In this document: piece after piece, positions 12,522-25,415 of the stretch
Position numbering within the stretch: position 1 is the stretch's first letter
Layout of the letters: each line of letters begins with the position of its first letter
Source of the DNA: Antedon mediterranea
Lineage: Eukaryota; Echinodermata; Crinoidea; Comatulida; Antedonidae
DNA length: 64,000 nucleotides
Direction: 5' to 3'
Assembly: GCF_964355755.1 (NCBI RefSeq)
Contig: NC_092672.1
Span: 7,316,001 to 7,380,000, forward strand
Made by a program: the position numbers and the translations under genes
Notes under the pieces: model-generated
Databases searched by the model: none
What the model was told of the DNA's origin: nothing
Seen by the model: the letters and a program-made list of their open reading frames with translations, nothing else

Positions 12522-15500
12522 TTAGCAACTTACTTCTCTTATTTCGCCAGTTGGGTCAATTTCTAGAAATATTGTTGCAATTCCAGCAAATATACATACG
12601 AAAAAATACGTCATCATTGACCAAAAAGGCGTCTTCTCAAATAAACCCTGAAAAACATAGTGCATCACATTTACTACATTAAATTTGTATTTTATAAGAT
12701 AATTATCTGTTGAAATTTGGCAAACATGAAATTTGGTAAGTAAAAGCCTAAATACCGAAGACGTGACTGGCTATAACCACCACGCTTTGACTCTGATAAC
12801 AAAGAGTTCTTCCCAATTCTAAAATAAAATGTATTCCTGTAAAATATTCTGTCTGAAGATATAAAGTTTAGTTCCCACCACGTCACACACGCAACGCAAT
12901 GACTATCACAACGCAAGTAAATTAACCATTTGGATGATGCATCGCGTCGTGATTGGTTTGATTATGATTGCGCTGCGCCAAAGTGGGAACCAAACTTAAT
13001 TTGTTTGCTGAAGATCCAATATCAAACTATAATTTTCTATAAAGCTCTGTCTACACTATCACACTAGTTTGACAAAAAAAGTGTGAGGTGCCTAAATATG
13101 GTAGTGATATGTTCAAATATGGTAGTAATATGACATCATCATGTCCACACAGGCACATCACGTTTTTTTCACATAACACAATCTGTAATCTGCAACCAAT
13201 ACCTGGGCGACAAATGGTGTTACAGCCCCGGCAACTTTAGCCCAAAATTGGCAAGTTACAACAGCCTGAGCTCTCAGTGACGTTGGGTATACTTCTACTG
13301 TATACAAGAATAGTGCTCCATAAGTCCCAAGAGAAAATGCACGAGCAGCGAATATAAAGAAAGTTAGATCAATACTAAAAGAAGATGGAAACAATAATAT
13401 TATTAGGCTAACTCAGACAGCGTCGTACGACGAGGCCCGACTAGTCGTCTCGTCGGGAGAAAATCAAACATGTTTAAAGTTCTCTCGACGACCTAAAAAC
13501 TACGCTCGAAGCTAACTGCAAACGACTCGTCTCGTCGGGATTCAACTCCGACTGCACCGACGGGTCTCGAGACTTTTCGCGGACCTTTTCGTACGATGCT
13601 GACTTAGTTGGTCTTTAGTTGATTGACAAAAGGGGAGGAAGAAAGCAACGAAAAGGGCATATCTGACCAGGTCCCCTAAATTACGGAACATACGATACAA
13701 AAGAAGACGAATTAACTCTGCTTTAGAACATGTTTAGGCCATACGGATAGTAGGGCTATATCCTCAAAACACTAATTATTTAATTAATACATTTTCTAAC
13801 TAATGCGCATGCTTAATTTGAGTTTTCATAAACCGTTATATTTATATTATAGCGTGTATTTTCCCAAATAAAATTGTTAATGTATTTGTACTCACTCTTC
13901 CATTAGAAAGGCTATTAAGATTATAGATGATGCAGCACTTATTAATGAAACAGTTAATGTCCTCTTGCGACCAAGTAAAAGCACTAATATTACCATCACA
14001 GGAGCAGCTAAGACAATTAAAATGAATGTTCGTTTTCTATAATTAAATTAAACATTAGGCCTAAACAAAAAATATGCACTTTCATGAATACTCATCTCAT
14101 CGTAAAAAGAGTATCGCATCACATGTTTTTTGACCATTATGGAGAGAAATTGCAGTAACAAAATAACTGTATACGTATGACACAAGAATATTTTTTTTTA
14201 ACATTAAGACTTAGGGTTTTTATACAGGAGCTAGACCACGCATAAGATGGTATTTTAAAGCGTTATTACAAACTACGAGAGCTTAATTTATTACAAATAC
14301 GACAGCTCAATTGTTAGAAACACGTCAGTTCAATGTTACACTACGACAACTCAATAGGCCTACATGACAGAGCTGATTCAAACAGATTGGAACTTAAACA
14401 CGAGCCATATTTCTCCCCAAACCCGCATCTGAGAAGAGTGAGAGCTCCAGAATATTTCGCGTTTCTTCTTGTTTGTTTTTGTTTGTTTTTATTTATCATT
14501 TCCATTATTTATTGATACCTTACCAATAAAATCTCCAAGTGTTGCCACAATAGTTTCTACATATTCATCTCTCGACGGTAGATAATCATTGCAGTCAATA
14601 TCTTCCGCAACTGCATCGCATCGTGGTTCTGGTGGAACCACAAACGTACTTCCGGTGCTGGAACTGGATTGAACGCTATACACTGAAGTGTTTGCTATTG
14701 TAACTACTGACGATGACGCGTTCCCTTCTTGAATATATATGCCTGATAGAAGCGGTGTGGTTGTTAACGCCATACCATAGTAAGCAAAATAACATGCGAA
14801 CCTGGAAAAAGTTAAACATTATGCTTATTATTCTTTTTAAATAATAAAGGACTATAATTATTTCTGGATTAAAAAATAGAAACCGATCAACAAAATTATG
14901 ATTCAGAGGAATGCAGTAAAAAAATAACTGTATTACGTAACACTTTTTAAACGCATCGCAAGCTTATTTAACATTAAAAATCAAGACGCATGAATCATCC
15001 ACCGAACTGTCGCTTGTGATTGGTCAACGGCATGTTGACATCAAAGTGCGAGGAATTTAAAAAAAAACACCACGTGCACTATACATGAAATAATGAGTGA
15101 AATTATTACACTCTGGTTGTAACTGATAATTGCTTAGTGAAATAAACAGTAAACAATACGCAGATGTCATGTGTCGAAAACACAAAAGTAGCCTACTTAC
15201 CACGCCATGTAAAGAATAGTAGTTTGCCTAAGATAACCATTACGTAGAAGTTGAAAACTTGTTGACTTTTCCGGCTTCAACGGTAAAATTTAAAATATAG
15301 TTAATCATCAATTTTAAATTAACTGAAAACTTTACATGTACGTCAGCAGTCAATTATTAGATCAGATAAAAGTTAGTCAGGCTAGTTACTCATTCTCCCA
15401 CCAAAAAGTACGTCAGTGTCACCTTGGCCATTTAATCAACAAACCCGGTTAAATCAGTCAGTTAATTAGTGAGTGTTTCTTCATTTTGTCAGTCTTGCAT

Positions 15501-18500
15501 CATTATTCACACAGATACTGAATCAATTAATTTAATTAATTTATTAAGTTATTTCAATTGTCAGTATATCGTACGAGAGCGATGTGACACTTTTTTGACG
15601 CGTAAATTATTGTTTTTTTTTTATTTATCTTTTTTTGTATATCTCATAGCAAACATAATTTCTATGTATATTTTATATAAACTTGTTGGCTTTTTCGGCT
15701 TTAAAGGGAAAAGTTTAAAATATAGTTAAGTTATTCATCAATTATTAGGGCTAGTCAGACTTAGTTAATCAACCACCCACCAATGTCAGTGTAATCTTGG
15801 CCATGTAATCAACAAACCCGGGTATAACTTATTCAATTAGTTAAGTGAGTTACTACATCATTTTGTCAGTAGTCTCAATATTCAGACAGATGATGCATCA
15901 ATTAGACTGTCAGTCAAGTACTTTATCAGTTAATAATCACGGTAAAATTATTTAGTAAATTTCACGGAAAGAGTACGGTACTCTCTTCGATACCACATCT
16001 AAAAACAGCACAAGACTTACATCAGCTATTTCGTGCGTTTGTAGAAGATCTCCTGGAGGTAGTTCTACCTTATTACTATCCGCTAATTTTGTTAACACCT
16101 CACAAGATGTTTCCATGCGGCCTACAAATGCTAGATATCTAGGTGACTCTGGAAGAAACTGGAAACATAAACATTCAATTATAGATTTTAATTTTCCTAG
16201 TGCAATTTCGTGGACTAGAATGTCTGTTACCGATCCATAATAGGCTCTTTTTGAATAGACTTGCCACAAGTCTGTAGTTATTTCGAGACTTTTCGATGTT
16301 TGTCCGAAGCTGAAGTACTGTATTACAGTATACGTAGGAAACGCCATATGTGCCAACATATTTATCTTTTTAATAATATAAGTCAAAACTCTGTCTGGAT
16401 CCCAGTCTTGGGATATGCATAGATATCATACATACAGTCTTCCGACTGGGAAACCAAAGCACTAACCATTCTTCAGTCAAGCAACTGGCTTATACAAAAG
16501 CACTAACAAAACTGAACAAGTGGCAATATGGGAGGCATAAACATGCGGGAGAAAGGTTGAAGCAACCACGAAACGAGCTAGACATGGTACCGTAAGAGGT
16601 ACGAATGGCATACAGCATTCAGGATTTTTTTGTGTGGAGTAGCAGGACTTAAGACACATGTTGCAGTTAATGCGTTTTCCGCAATGAAAATAAGGGAATG
16701 GAACCGGGTGCACCTTGATTATTCATTCAGGCTTATCACCTGACTTTATTTAATTTAGGCCTCTGGCCCCTAGTAATTAACAAAATAATAATTACAATGA
16801 AAAATAAAGCAATTTATGGTCACAAGATAAATGAATTAATTAATTTCGTTCTCTAAGCAAAACATATATCTTAACTTATAAGCATGATAAATATATTTAG
16901 ATAGATTATCAATAATTATTGGATCCCGTGATGACATTAAACGGTTAAAAGTATAAATTGTTTTCTGATTTCCTTGTAACGAGAGCAAACTGTAACAAAA
17001 TGATATTCATCTTCAACTTCATTTATATTACATAATTTACATAACCTATTGCTGTGTGTATACTTACAAATGTTAGTATAATTGATATGACACCAGGTAA
17101 TGCAGCGTAAAATGATTGATACCGCCATCCCTGTGTTGGAACTGCAAACATGCCAATCGTTGCTACGTATAAACTACCAGTACCGTATGAAAGCTTAAAA
17201 GAGTATTGAAAAAAAAAATATTTTGATATTGTTATCAACTTAAATATTTTTGAGCTGTAATTTTATGATGTACTTTTTTAATCATTGTGTATTTTTATAT
17301 TGTTATTCTACATTTTATACTTTATTTTTATACGATATTTTTATACGATATTTTTATGTGATAAGACGTGAGCAAATGCAATTTCCAGTTTATTTGGACA
17401 ATAAAAGTTATCTGTATCTGTATCTGTATCTGTATCATCTTTTTCATCCTAGCAAGCTTTCGTTAAGACGAGAAGATGAAAGTTGATACCACATACCATA
17501 TGTGACGGTAGGGTATACTGGGGCAATGTACACAGACGATCGGTAACGATAAGCTGTAAGCGGAAAACAAAAATTTGGAATCTAGGTTATTTTTATGCCC
17601 TTTTACACAAAACGCGGAAACCCGCTCGAGATAGATAACATATTCTACGTGGGACAAGTTACGCGGTTTCCGCCTATATAACGTCACCGCCCGTCTGTGT
17701 AAATTGACCTTTATACGTATAAATGGTGGTGGTAGGCCTATAAATTACCGACACCCTCTACTACAGTACCGAAACGTAACTCGCTAATATTAACAATTTT
17801 AAAAACTCCATTTTAAAACTCAAAATAACACTGATTTCCTACAATATTAATAGAAACAACAAGAAACAACCGTTTTATGTAGCTTGTCTTGTAGCTTGTC
17901 TTTACATAATAGTGATATCAATAACCGGCTTAATATCTTATGCTAAGAACAATAACTGTTATAAATCGTTAAATTTTACCGAGGGCTCATAAACAAGCAT
18001 AGTCATATGACGGCCGTAAAATCTAATGGCTCAAGAAAATAAAATATCGCATGTTGATGGCAAGACTACGTGTTTATCACGATACAAATATTGTTTATCG
18101 GAGTTTTGTATGAGTATCAGTAATGTTTAGTTTAACAAACATAATGTTCGTTCAAATGTTAAATTAAAAAGCGCCAAGGTTCTATAAGCCAAGTTAAGAC
18201 TTCGATTTTCATTTATTCCAGTTTCCATATAGTTTTCAAATATAGTTTTACTAACGTAGAAATTATTATTATTATTATTTTTTTTTGTAGAATATATTCA
18301 CTTCATCATTTAAAAGCTCTGTCTTCACTACTATCAAACTAGTTTGACAAAAAAGCGTAATGTGCCAAAATAATGGTAGTGATAGGGGAAATATAAAATC
18401 CTTTTTTTTTTCAGAAATAACCATTTTAACAGTAATTTTTTTTAATTTTAAGCGTCAAATATTTGTTTGAATATTTTTTCTATGTTTTATTATATGGAAT

Positions 18501-21500
18501 TTACTGTAAATGAAAAAAAGAACATTACTATAAACAAAGAATTATGTTTAAACGTAATGAAATATAATGATCAACAGATTCTATAATTACAGGCTCTGCC
18601 ACCAGTCAAATTAAAATCACAATTTGCATACCATTGGGCCTGGTAGACCTAGGTACATGTGCAGACCTAGCTCTTCCCAAACTCCCACCTCACTGATTCT
18701 ATTCGAACAGTGGCTAGCAGATCAATTGCGCGCGAGGTGTTTGCGAGTGACCAGCTCGAATGCCTTCTGAATTGTTTTGGTTAATGAATCATTCATTTTG
18801 AACTGCTGATACTCCATAGTAAAACAAAAGCCCTATTAGGGGACACCTTCGGGTCCCTGGATATGGGTTAGCCATCTTCGTTGTACGGGGAAGTCACATT
18901 AAACAGGGGTGTCTAAAACGAAGGGATCTATTGTGTTTTTATTTATCCATAAACCTATCTAACTAATCCAATGACACAAACACCGTGACACATTACTCAT
19001 AGTTTTAAAAGTAACAAAAGTTTATATGCTTGCTTTTATAGTGGTAATAATCTTTTAATACGAATACAAACATTATCAACAACTTTATGACTTTTAACTT
19101 AATATTCATATTATACACACAATGGTATACTAACACAGTTGTACCAAGATAGAATATTGACTCTCATTTTTGACGGTATTCATATTCTCACATAAGGTGA
19201 TATTCACTATTCAAAGGACCGTAAAGCGTGGTTCCCACTAGAGACGCAACGTATAGTGATTTGACCAATCACAATCGATGCATTGTTCAAACAGTCCTTG
19301 TCATTGGTCAACTTGCTTGCGTTGCTTCTAATTTATCTGTAAAACCCAAGCCCTGATTACCATACTGGGTAAAGGCAACCGATTTTCCACTTATGACATA
19401 TGCCTATCTTGTACCAGGGTCATAGGCAAGTATTGTAATACAGTGTCATTTGTGTATCACATGCGGCGCCTGTGTATGTAAGTTTAGACCTAGCCTATGA
19501 TACAGAATTCATATCTGACAGACCTACCGATTGACAAGTGACGTGAAGGAACAAATAGGCCTACATCTCGTCACGTCGTGAGTATTAATAAAGAAAGACC
19601 AAACAAACGAGAATAAAATACTTACCACTTGAGCGAGAACAAACCACACACGAATATTTGATGGAACCATTTCTCCTAAGTATAAGATATATACACTAAG
19701 CACTCCTATAAGACCAAGTCCAGTTAAAAAACGTATAGCAATTGCCCAGATAAACGTCGGTGTAAAAGAAAATATGATACCATAGTACAATGTCCACGCC
19801 GTGATAAAAACCATACCCTGCAAAAATAGTTTTTTTAAAGTATAAATAATAATCAAACTTTTATATTGTGGCAATTACAAAAAGACATTGAATCCTGAAT
19901 TTATTTAAAAAGAATGTGAAAGTTGGACAAAAAGTGTCGATTGTACTTACAGCTTTTCTTCCATATGTGTCAACAAATTTCCCATTTGGCCAAGTTCCCA
20001 CTAATTCTCCAATAAAAAGGGACTAAAATACAAAACAAAACACCAGAATGTGTAAAAAAACCGAACAAAAATTATTTAACTTACAAAAGACAGACAGAAA
20101 AGAAAACAAAACAATTTGACTATTTTTTATTTTAAATAGTTCCTTTTTGGTAAATTTTTTCTTCGATCAATTTTTTGGTCAATAAAATTGATTATTCAAC
20201 AACTTTTTTTTTTAAAGAGGCGGGGGGGGGGGGGGAGCACAACATTATTATATACAATAATAATGTAATGTAGGCCTACCGTTGTCAAAAGGGCTACTTG
20301 ATCTCCTGATAGCAATAGATCACATTGAAATTGAGTTGATATTGTGGTTGAAAGCAGTGTCTCCGCCGATAAAAATACCCACGAAATAAAAACAGTGATA
20401 AGTATATAGACTTGGGTCCAGCCTACGCCGATGGCATTGATGGCTTCATCAACAGTGTAAGTCGGTGCGTTCATACTAAGGTTACTTCCGTAGCTACTAC
20501 GAGATGCGGATCTGGATCGGTGGTACATCGTAGTGCCATAAAACGGCTCTGGTGACGTCAAGGGCAACGTGAGATCAAGACGACGCCGTCCTAAACGTAA
20601 TGTAATAGATTTAGAATATAGGCCAAATACTGAAATTCTGAAATTCAACAAACATTCATCAAATGCCATGAAATGAGGAACAACCTGATCTCAGTTGGCC
20701 CTTTAAACATGGTTACAAAAAAATAATAGGTATAAGTGAGATACGTATAAAGAGACGTAAGTCGGTCACTCTACACCATCATGTCAAAAATCGCAACCAT
20801 GACATTTCCATCGTGATATATACTATAATCTCTTTTTTAAAACCTCTGTTTTTAGAAGTAAAATCAAAAGTTTGTTCTGAAACATAAAGAAAAAGCTTGA
20901 TTTTGGAACATTAAAAGAACAATATTATCTTAAAAGTTGTTCTTAACATTGTTGTTCAACATTGTATATCAGAGGAAGATATTGGAACTATACATTGGAT
21001 TGAATGAATAAATAATATAATAATAACTTACGTCTCGAAGGTCTAGAATCACTGTCAGTGATATCTGAAAAATACAAAAATATTATCCTTATGATAAATG
21101 TAAAATTATATTAAAATGAAAACCGTAATCCTCGTAAATATACCGGGATTACATATTTATTTTATTATATATAATATAAATCGAGTGATTTACAGAATTC
21201 ACTATCTATATAATAACAAATTTAAATAATATAGCTGAATCATCATTTTAATTAATACCTTATAAATGGGAACTACCATATGGACAAAATGTATTATTGT
21301 ATTAAAGTGTGAGATAATCGTGTTAAAAAATGTATATTAATTTTATAGATGCCAATTATAATAATATTGGAATTTACATTGATTAGCAAGGATATATTTT
21401 GTGAATATAGAACAATACCGAATAAGTTGACAATGTGTCCATACCCATCATGCGTTTGCAGACATGGGAAGTTTGAGCCTCTCTAGAGCTTGGTTCCCAC

Positions 21501-22273
21501 TAGTACGCAACGCCAATGACAAGCCACAGTTCGAATGATCCATCGCGTCTTGATTGGTCAAAACTTGCGTTGCACTTACGTTGCGTCCTAGTGGAAACCT
21601 AGCTTTAGGTAAATACACAACGTTTTGACGAATCATATGCGATGGATCGAACTGCCATTGATCAATATGCTTGCACTGCATCCAAGTGGGAACTACGATT
21701 TAGGACCCAACGCAAGGTAGAGACGCAACGTTTTGACGAATCATATGCGATGGATCGAACTGTCATTGGTCAATGCTTGTACTACGTCATACTGTTTGAA
21801 TTTACTTATAGTTATATTTTGTACACAGCATTTATTATGAGTAGAAGATCACGTGATATTAATTATGCCTATGATGTCGCATACAATGTAAAGCCACATA
21901 CTAATAAATATATTACTTACTTGTTACTTGTTTGCATAGCTATCCCCATATTGGGGACATTTCGCCGTCATTGACATTATGTTGACATAGCACAACAATG
22001 AGAGACATTAATTTTGATGCAGTGATATATAGTGCACTGGTGGCGATGTGGTGGTGTTATACGATTTAATGAACGGCTGTGGCTCTGCAATCATACCAGT
22101 CTATTTTACTTCTACAATTATCGTTTACATTTACTTACCTTTAGAATTAAATCTTATACTTATCATCTCATCTCATACTACAATAGGCGTTTATACTGTA
22201 GGCCTATTAACAGTGTCACAAAAGTGTCCTTACCATTTAGAGGCACGATATCGTCGGAGTCTTGGTTAAACAT
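12522..22273 (-). CDS. SVOP/SV2-related major facilitator transporter
   Basis: Twelve exons on the minus strand: 22273-22234, 21064-21032, 20590-20280, 20022-19951, 19817-19626, 17193-17068, 16158-16021, 15274-15201, 14801-14524, 14007-13896, 13374-13203, 12647-12522. All phases close, giving about 557 residues against 548 in human SVOP. The start MFNQDSDDIVPLN precedes an Arg-rich cytoplasmic tail and a 12-helix MFS fold. Diagnostic strings are YTVDEAINAIGVG before helix 1, DTYGRKA (the loop 2-3 motif), WTLYYG, FLPESPRYLAF after helix 6, a large Cys-containing loop (TFVVPPEPRCDAV to CNDYLPSRDEY), LLLGRKRT, and YTVEVYPTSLRAQAVV. SVOP is a synaptic-vesicle membrane protein of uncertain substrate that binds nucleotides; a neural or secretory role here is inference. 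The start of exon 8 (15274 or 15265) is ambiguous by nine bases. No polyadenylation signal was found. Confidence 0.88.
12862..12997. mobile_element. Family C MITE
   Basis: Left end AGTTTAGTTCCCACCACGTC and right end GTGGGAACCAAACTT are inverse. The interior carries GTGATTGGTTTGATT, a CCAAT box. It lies in the last intron of the SVOP-like gene. Confidence 0.75.
13040..13180. mobile_element. MITE family A, copy 3 (right end eroded)
   Basis: Begins AAAGCTCTGTCTACACTATC and includes AAATATGGTAGTGATATG and a GGCACATCACGTTTTTTTCA block. The terminal GACAGAGC is missing. It lies about 20 bases from the donor site of SVOP-like exon 11. Confidence 0.8.
13413..13604. mobile_element. GC-richer inverted-repeat element
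   Basis: The left end ACAGCGTCGTACGACGAGG is mirrored imperfectly by the right end CTTTTCGTACGATGCTGAC. The interior is CGTC-rich with several TCGTCTCGTCGGGA copies. It lies in intron 10 of the SVOP-like gene. Confidence 0.55.
15250..15880. repeat. Diverged duplication in SVOP-like intron 7 and exon 8
   Basis: The block at about 15250-15475, which includes the 5' part of exon 8, is repeated at about 15680-15870. Shared strings include TTTAAAATATAGTTAA, TTGGCCAT-TAATCAACAAACC and GTCAGTGT. The downstream-on-plus copy contains a decayed version of the exon start. Confidence 0.7.
16256..16408. mobile_element. Short copy of the 46-50 kb element family
   Basis: Begins TAGACTTGCCACAAGTCTGT and ends GTCTGGATCCCAGTCT, each end a small hairpin. 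The interior GGAAACGCCATATGTGC matches the right end of the large element near 50006. It lies in SVOP-like intron 6. Confidence 0.6.
16740..17058 (-). mobile_element. Non-LTR retrotransposon 3' fragment
   Basis: The minus strand encodes RLCKLCNINEVEDEYHFVT followed by VCSRYKEIRKQF, the Cys/His zinc-binding C-terminus found after the reverse transcriptase of many LINEs, then a stop and an AT-rich tail. The fragment starts within about ten bases of the donor site of SVOP-like exon 6. Confidence 0.75.
17250..17437 (+). mobile_element. LINE 3' end with (TATCTG) tail
   Basis: The string GCAATTTCCAGTTTATTTGG, then ACAATAAAAGTTA and four CTGTAT units, is a typical 3' end of a CR1/L2-like element ending in a microsatellite. 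No reverse transcriptase sequence precedes it. Confidence 0.6.
18314..18392. mobile_element. MITE family A, copy 4 (left half only)
   Basis: Begins AAAGCTCTGTCTTCACTACT, continues through CAAACTAGTTTGACAAAAAA and ends after GGTAGTGATA. The right half is absent. It lies in SVOP-like intron 5. Confidence 0.8.
19212..19335. mobile_element. Family C MITE
   Basis: Contains AAAGCGTGGTTCCCACTAGA, GACCAATCACAATCGATGC and CATTGGTCAACTTGC. The right terminal repeat is eroded. It lies in SVOP-like intron 5. Confidence 0.7.
21484..21606. mobile_element. Family C MITE
   Basis: Begins AGAGCTTGGTTCCCACTAGT and ends TCCTAGTGGAAACCTAGCTT, with TTGATTGGTCAAAACTTGCG inside. It lies between SVOP-like exons 1 and 2. 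Confidence 0.8.
21615..21790. repeat. Tandem duplication of family C sequence
   Basis: ACAACGTTTTGACGAATCAT and the next 40 bases occur at about 21617 and 21726, separated by a fragment of a family C terminus. ORFs across it are artefacts. Confidence 0.75.
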
Positions 22274-22497
22274 CGTGTATAGTGTCTATTGAATGAAACC
22301 CAGCATAGGTAGCTGCTTTTAAATGCTCTCTGAAATAACAAAACATAACATCTTGTATTAGACCTGCTACTGATAGGCCTACGTATCTGTCTTGTTTACG
22401 AAGTTCAGCTTAAAGAGAAGCGTAGACAAAGGGTTAAGTTCGGTTCGGAAACAAGTCCCTTATTCTTAAAATTTTTTTCTCTGCTTCGGGTGAAATC

Positions 22498-22917
22498 TTG
22501 GACAAATTATTTAGTTGTAGAGAAATCAAAAATGTATTTATCTATTCAGGCCTTAACATTTCGTGTGATTTGTCAAACATGACATTTAGTGAGATTGTGG
22601 TATTCTGCCAACGTAGCATTGAATTGGTTAAAACTGGTAAAAACAGCCAGCACCAGTTAACTTATTTTCACTGTCGTTTTTTCATCCGCTTAGCAAGAAA
22701 CAAGCTTCAAGTAGCATTGGCTTCTGAAGTCACTTACCTGCAAGATATAGCCTACTTATTTATATCTCATATATTCCCGTTGATTGACTCGACCAGATAT
22801 ATCACGTTAATACGTTTCATTGACCACTTGCACTGTAAATACAACAGAGAGCATGAAGTGACTATTATAGTATTATATCCTCAGAATATTGTAATGCCCT
22901 GCTTTTGTATACGCTAG
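22498..22917 (+). CDS. Unrecognised open reading frame (doubtful)
   Basis: The 139-codon frame opens on TTG; the first ATG is at 22579, leaving 113 residues to the stop at 22915-22917. It is moderately hydrophobic with several Cys and Arg residues (for example FHCRFFIRLARNKLQVALAS). No family is recognised, no splice signals frame it, and it lies just upstream of the SVOP-like first exon on the other strand. It is more likely chance than a gene, but it is one of the longest non-repeat ORFs outside known genes. Confidence 0.2.
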   Translation: MDKLFSCREIKNVFIYSGLNISCDLSNMTFSEIVVFCQRSIELVKTGKNSQHQLTYFHCRFFIRLARNKLQVALASEVTYLQDIAYLFISHIFPLIDSTRYITLIRFIDHLHCKYNREHEVTIIVLYPQNIVMPCFCIR

Positions 22918-24794
22918 TTGGTGATGAACAAAAAACCGGGTTGACCCTGAGATTATTCTATTTGACAATGTGACGATTTTCTAATATTGTGCATTCTCTA
23001 TTCACAGACATATATTTGTGAGCGGGTCAGTTTATTCCTAATAAAGTCATTACGAATAATATGATTATAACACTGAAGGGCGGCTAATGACTGAGCCAGG
23101 TACCAACCCTCTGCATTGTAATTTTGAATGGGTTAGAATTCCTATACCGTATTATTTCACTATGGTATATACTCCGTTATTGGCAACGAGTAACATTGCC
23201 AACGCAGTGAGTAGGCCTATAAATTACATTATTACACATTTTGAATAACACATGTAGAATAACCATATCCAGAATTTTATCTTTTTATTGCTATACTTTG
23301 TAAAAGACAAATTTACCTGTATACATACCGCTTAGTAAATAAATTAAAAATAAATACAATATTTGATGGTATGCCTATACTGTCACCGTAGACCCTACGT
23401 TTCCAAATGCTGTGTCAATCAACAGAAACACTTGTAATAAAACAATTAAGGTTTCATGACGAGTTTTAATAACGAGATTAAAATAAAACTTACCGTTTTT
23501 GTGTTTGTTTTTAATAAACTTGGTTACCACCGAAAACTCTTTTTAGAATCACGTCGGTGATGCTCATTTAACAAATTACCTCATATTATTCCGATAATCC
23601 AACTACTCGTCGCTCTCCTTCTTCCTAAATGATGCCTAACTTAACGTTATCACATGATTGTTAAAACGAATAATAATATACACGTACACTGGTGTCCGAC
23701 TACCAGCAGTATAATTCAATGTAAAAATATAGATCAACGCTGAATTTTCAGTCGTGAAATATCAACCCTCTTATTTACAATCTACCATGCAGAAACCTAG
23801 GCCTATGGCTATTATTATTATTATTAGTATTATAAGCAGGTCCAAAGAAAGGTCGTTCGACCGGACAAGCTCCTTCCATTAATTCAGAAATTGGGTTAAT
23901 TTCAGCCCTTCATTATTATTTTGTTGGGGCTTCTTATTTAAAAAATCCTAGATCTGTAACAACTGCACTGAGCTGAAAATCTCTTTGTCTTTTAAAGATA
24001 CCGATAGTGTATCCTTGAAAAAATGATGTTTAACAGCCTCATTTCTTTCAATTAGTTGAATATGCCATTTTAATGTAACATATTTTTTTTTTTTTTTGTG
24101 ACGCCACCATTTTGGAAATAGATGTTGATTTTGATTGATTGGTTGAAAACTGTAATTTAAAGAAACAAATAAGAAAATTGTCTGTCAGACAATAGGTTTT
24201 GTTTATTGAGCAGCTTGTTATACTGCATAAAGCTGTTTGTATTTTTGGATAAATATATATATAGCTTACTAATTTAAATGAAACCAAATCGTAATCACGG
24301 CATTATTTAAATACAGGCTTACTTGTGCTGGTTGGCAATACGAGTTTGTTTTACGTAGGCCCATGATGAGTAGGCCTATATCAAGTTTTCTGGATTGTAT
24401 TAGGCCTACCGACTGTTGAGGTAGATAAGAGAATATTGTCATTCTTGACTAGATGGATATGAATTTAGATCTTTTTCAATCTTCTGGAGCAATGGGCTTA
24501 GCTATAGGAGAAGACGCATGTTTTCACTCGTCAGTTCCAGATATCTGAACGGAAAGGGCTGTGTCTTGAGATATTCCCATGAAGTGGTGTACACTTTCTT
24601 TGGTCTATGGCTAGTGGCTAAATATCTCAAATTTACAAAAAAAATTATTTTTTTTAAAATAAAAACTAATCATCTTTTTCTATGTTTTCCCCTGAAGTTT
24701 AGTGATATCCAAAGAAAGCCTTTGTCTCTCTGCAGAGCTCCCGTTTTGTTGCACTATACATGCTGAGGGTTTAACTAAAATACTCAAAAGTGAA

Positions 24795-24938
24795 CACCAT
24801 TACACTATCAAATTAGTTTGACAAAATATTATGATGTGACCAAATATGTTAGTGATATGACGTCATCAACGTGTCCATATAATTATGGGCACATTAGATT
24901 TTTTTGACACAAAGTTTGATAGTGTGGACAGAGCTTAA
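24795..24938. mobile_element. MITE family A, copy 5
   Basis: It starts within ACACTATCAAATTAGTTTGA and ends AGTTTGATAGTGTGGACAGA followed by GCTT. The inner ATGACGTCATCA palindrome is intact. Confidence 0.85.
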
Positions 24939-25189
24939 CGTGTTCAATATCACTATTCACTCATTACTTTATTCACGAGCATAAACATGGTCTCCTTGTA
25001 AGGCTATACGTATAGTATACATGTAAACGAAAATAATACATTATCAGTTACAAAAAAAAGATTTTTATTCTTTGAAAAAATACATTTATGAAAACTATGC
25101 CTATTGTTGAAATAGCATTCAGGAAAAAAATTGTACAATACGTGTACAAGTTTATAAAAAGGTAGTATTGCACAAAAGTAAAGATCATT

Positions 25190-25415
25190 GGCGTATTTAT
25201 TCGAATAAACGCCCCGCTTTAAATAAACACCCTCCCCCATAGAACGTCATTTGGAATAAACAAATCCCCACCCCCCCCCCCCCCAAACCCCTCCTCCCAT
25301 TCGAATAAACGCCCGGGGCCGTTATTTTTTCCTCAAATAAACGCATCTCCCAAATAAACACCCCTCATGAAAAATTAAAACACCCATAGGAGTTTACTCG
25401 AATAAATACGGTATT
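25190..25415. repeat. AATAAACGCCC-rich repeat
   Basis: At least six copies of AATAAACGCC or AATAAACACC occur, several preceded by CTCGAATAAA or TTCGAATAAA, around a C16 homopolymer at about 25267. The ends (TATTTATTCGAATAAACG and ACTCGAATAAATACGGTA) resemble dispersed invertebrate repeats. No coding capacity. Confidence 0.6.

Noticed and set aside
16937-17128. Single 63-residue protein spanning 17128-16937
   Set aside because: It is a chance fusion: the first part is SVOP-like exon 6 in another frame and the second is the LINE zinc-finger fragment.
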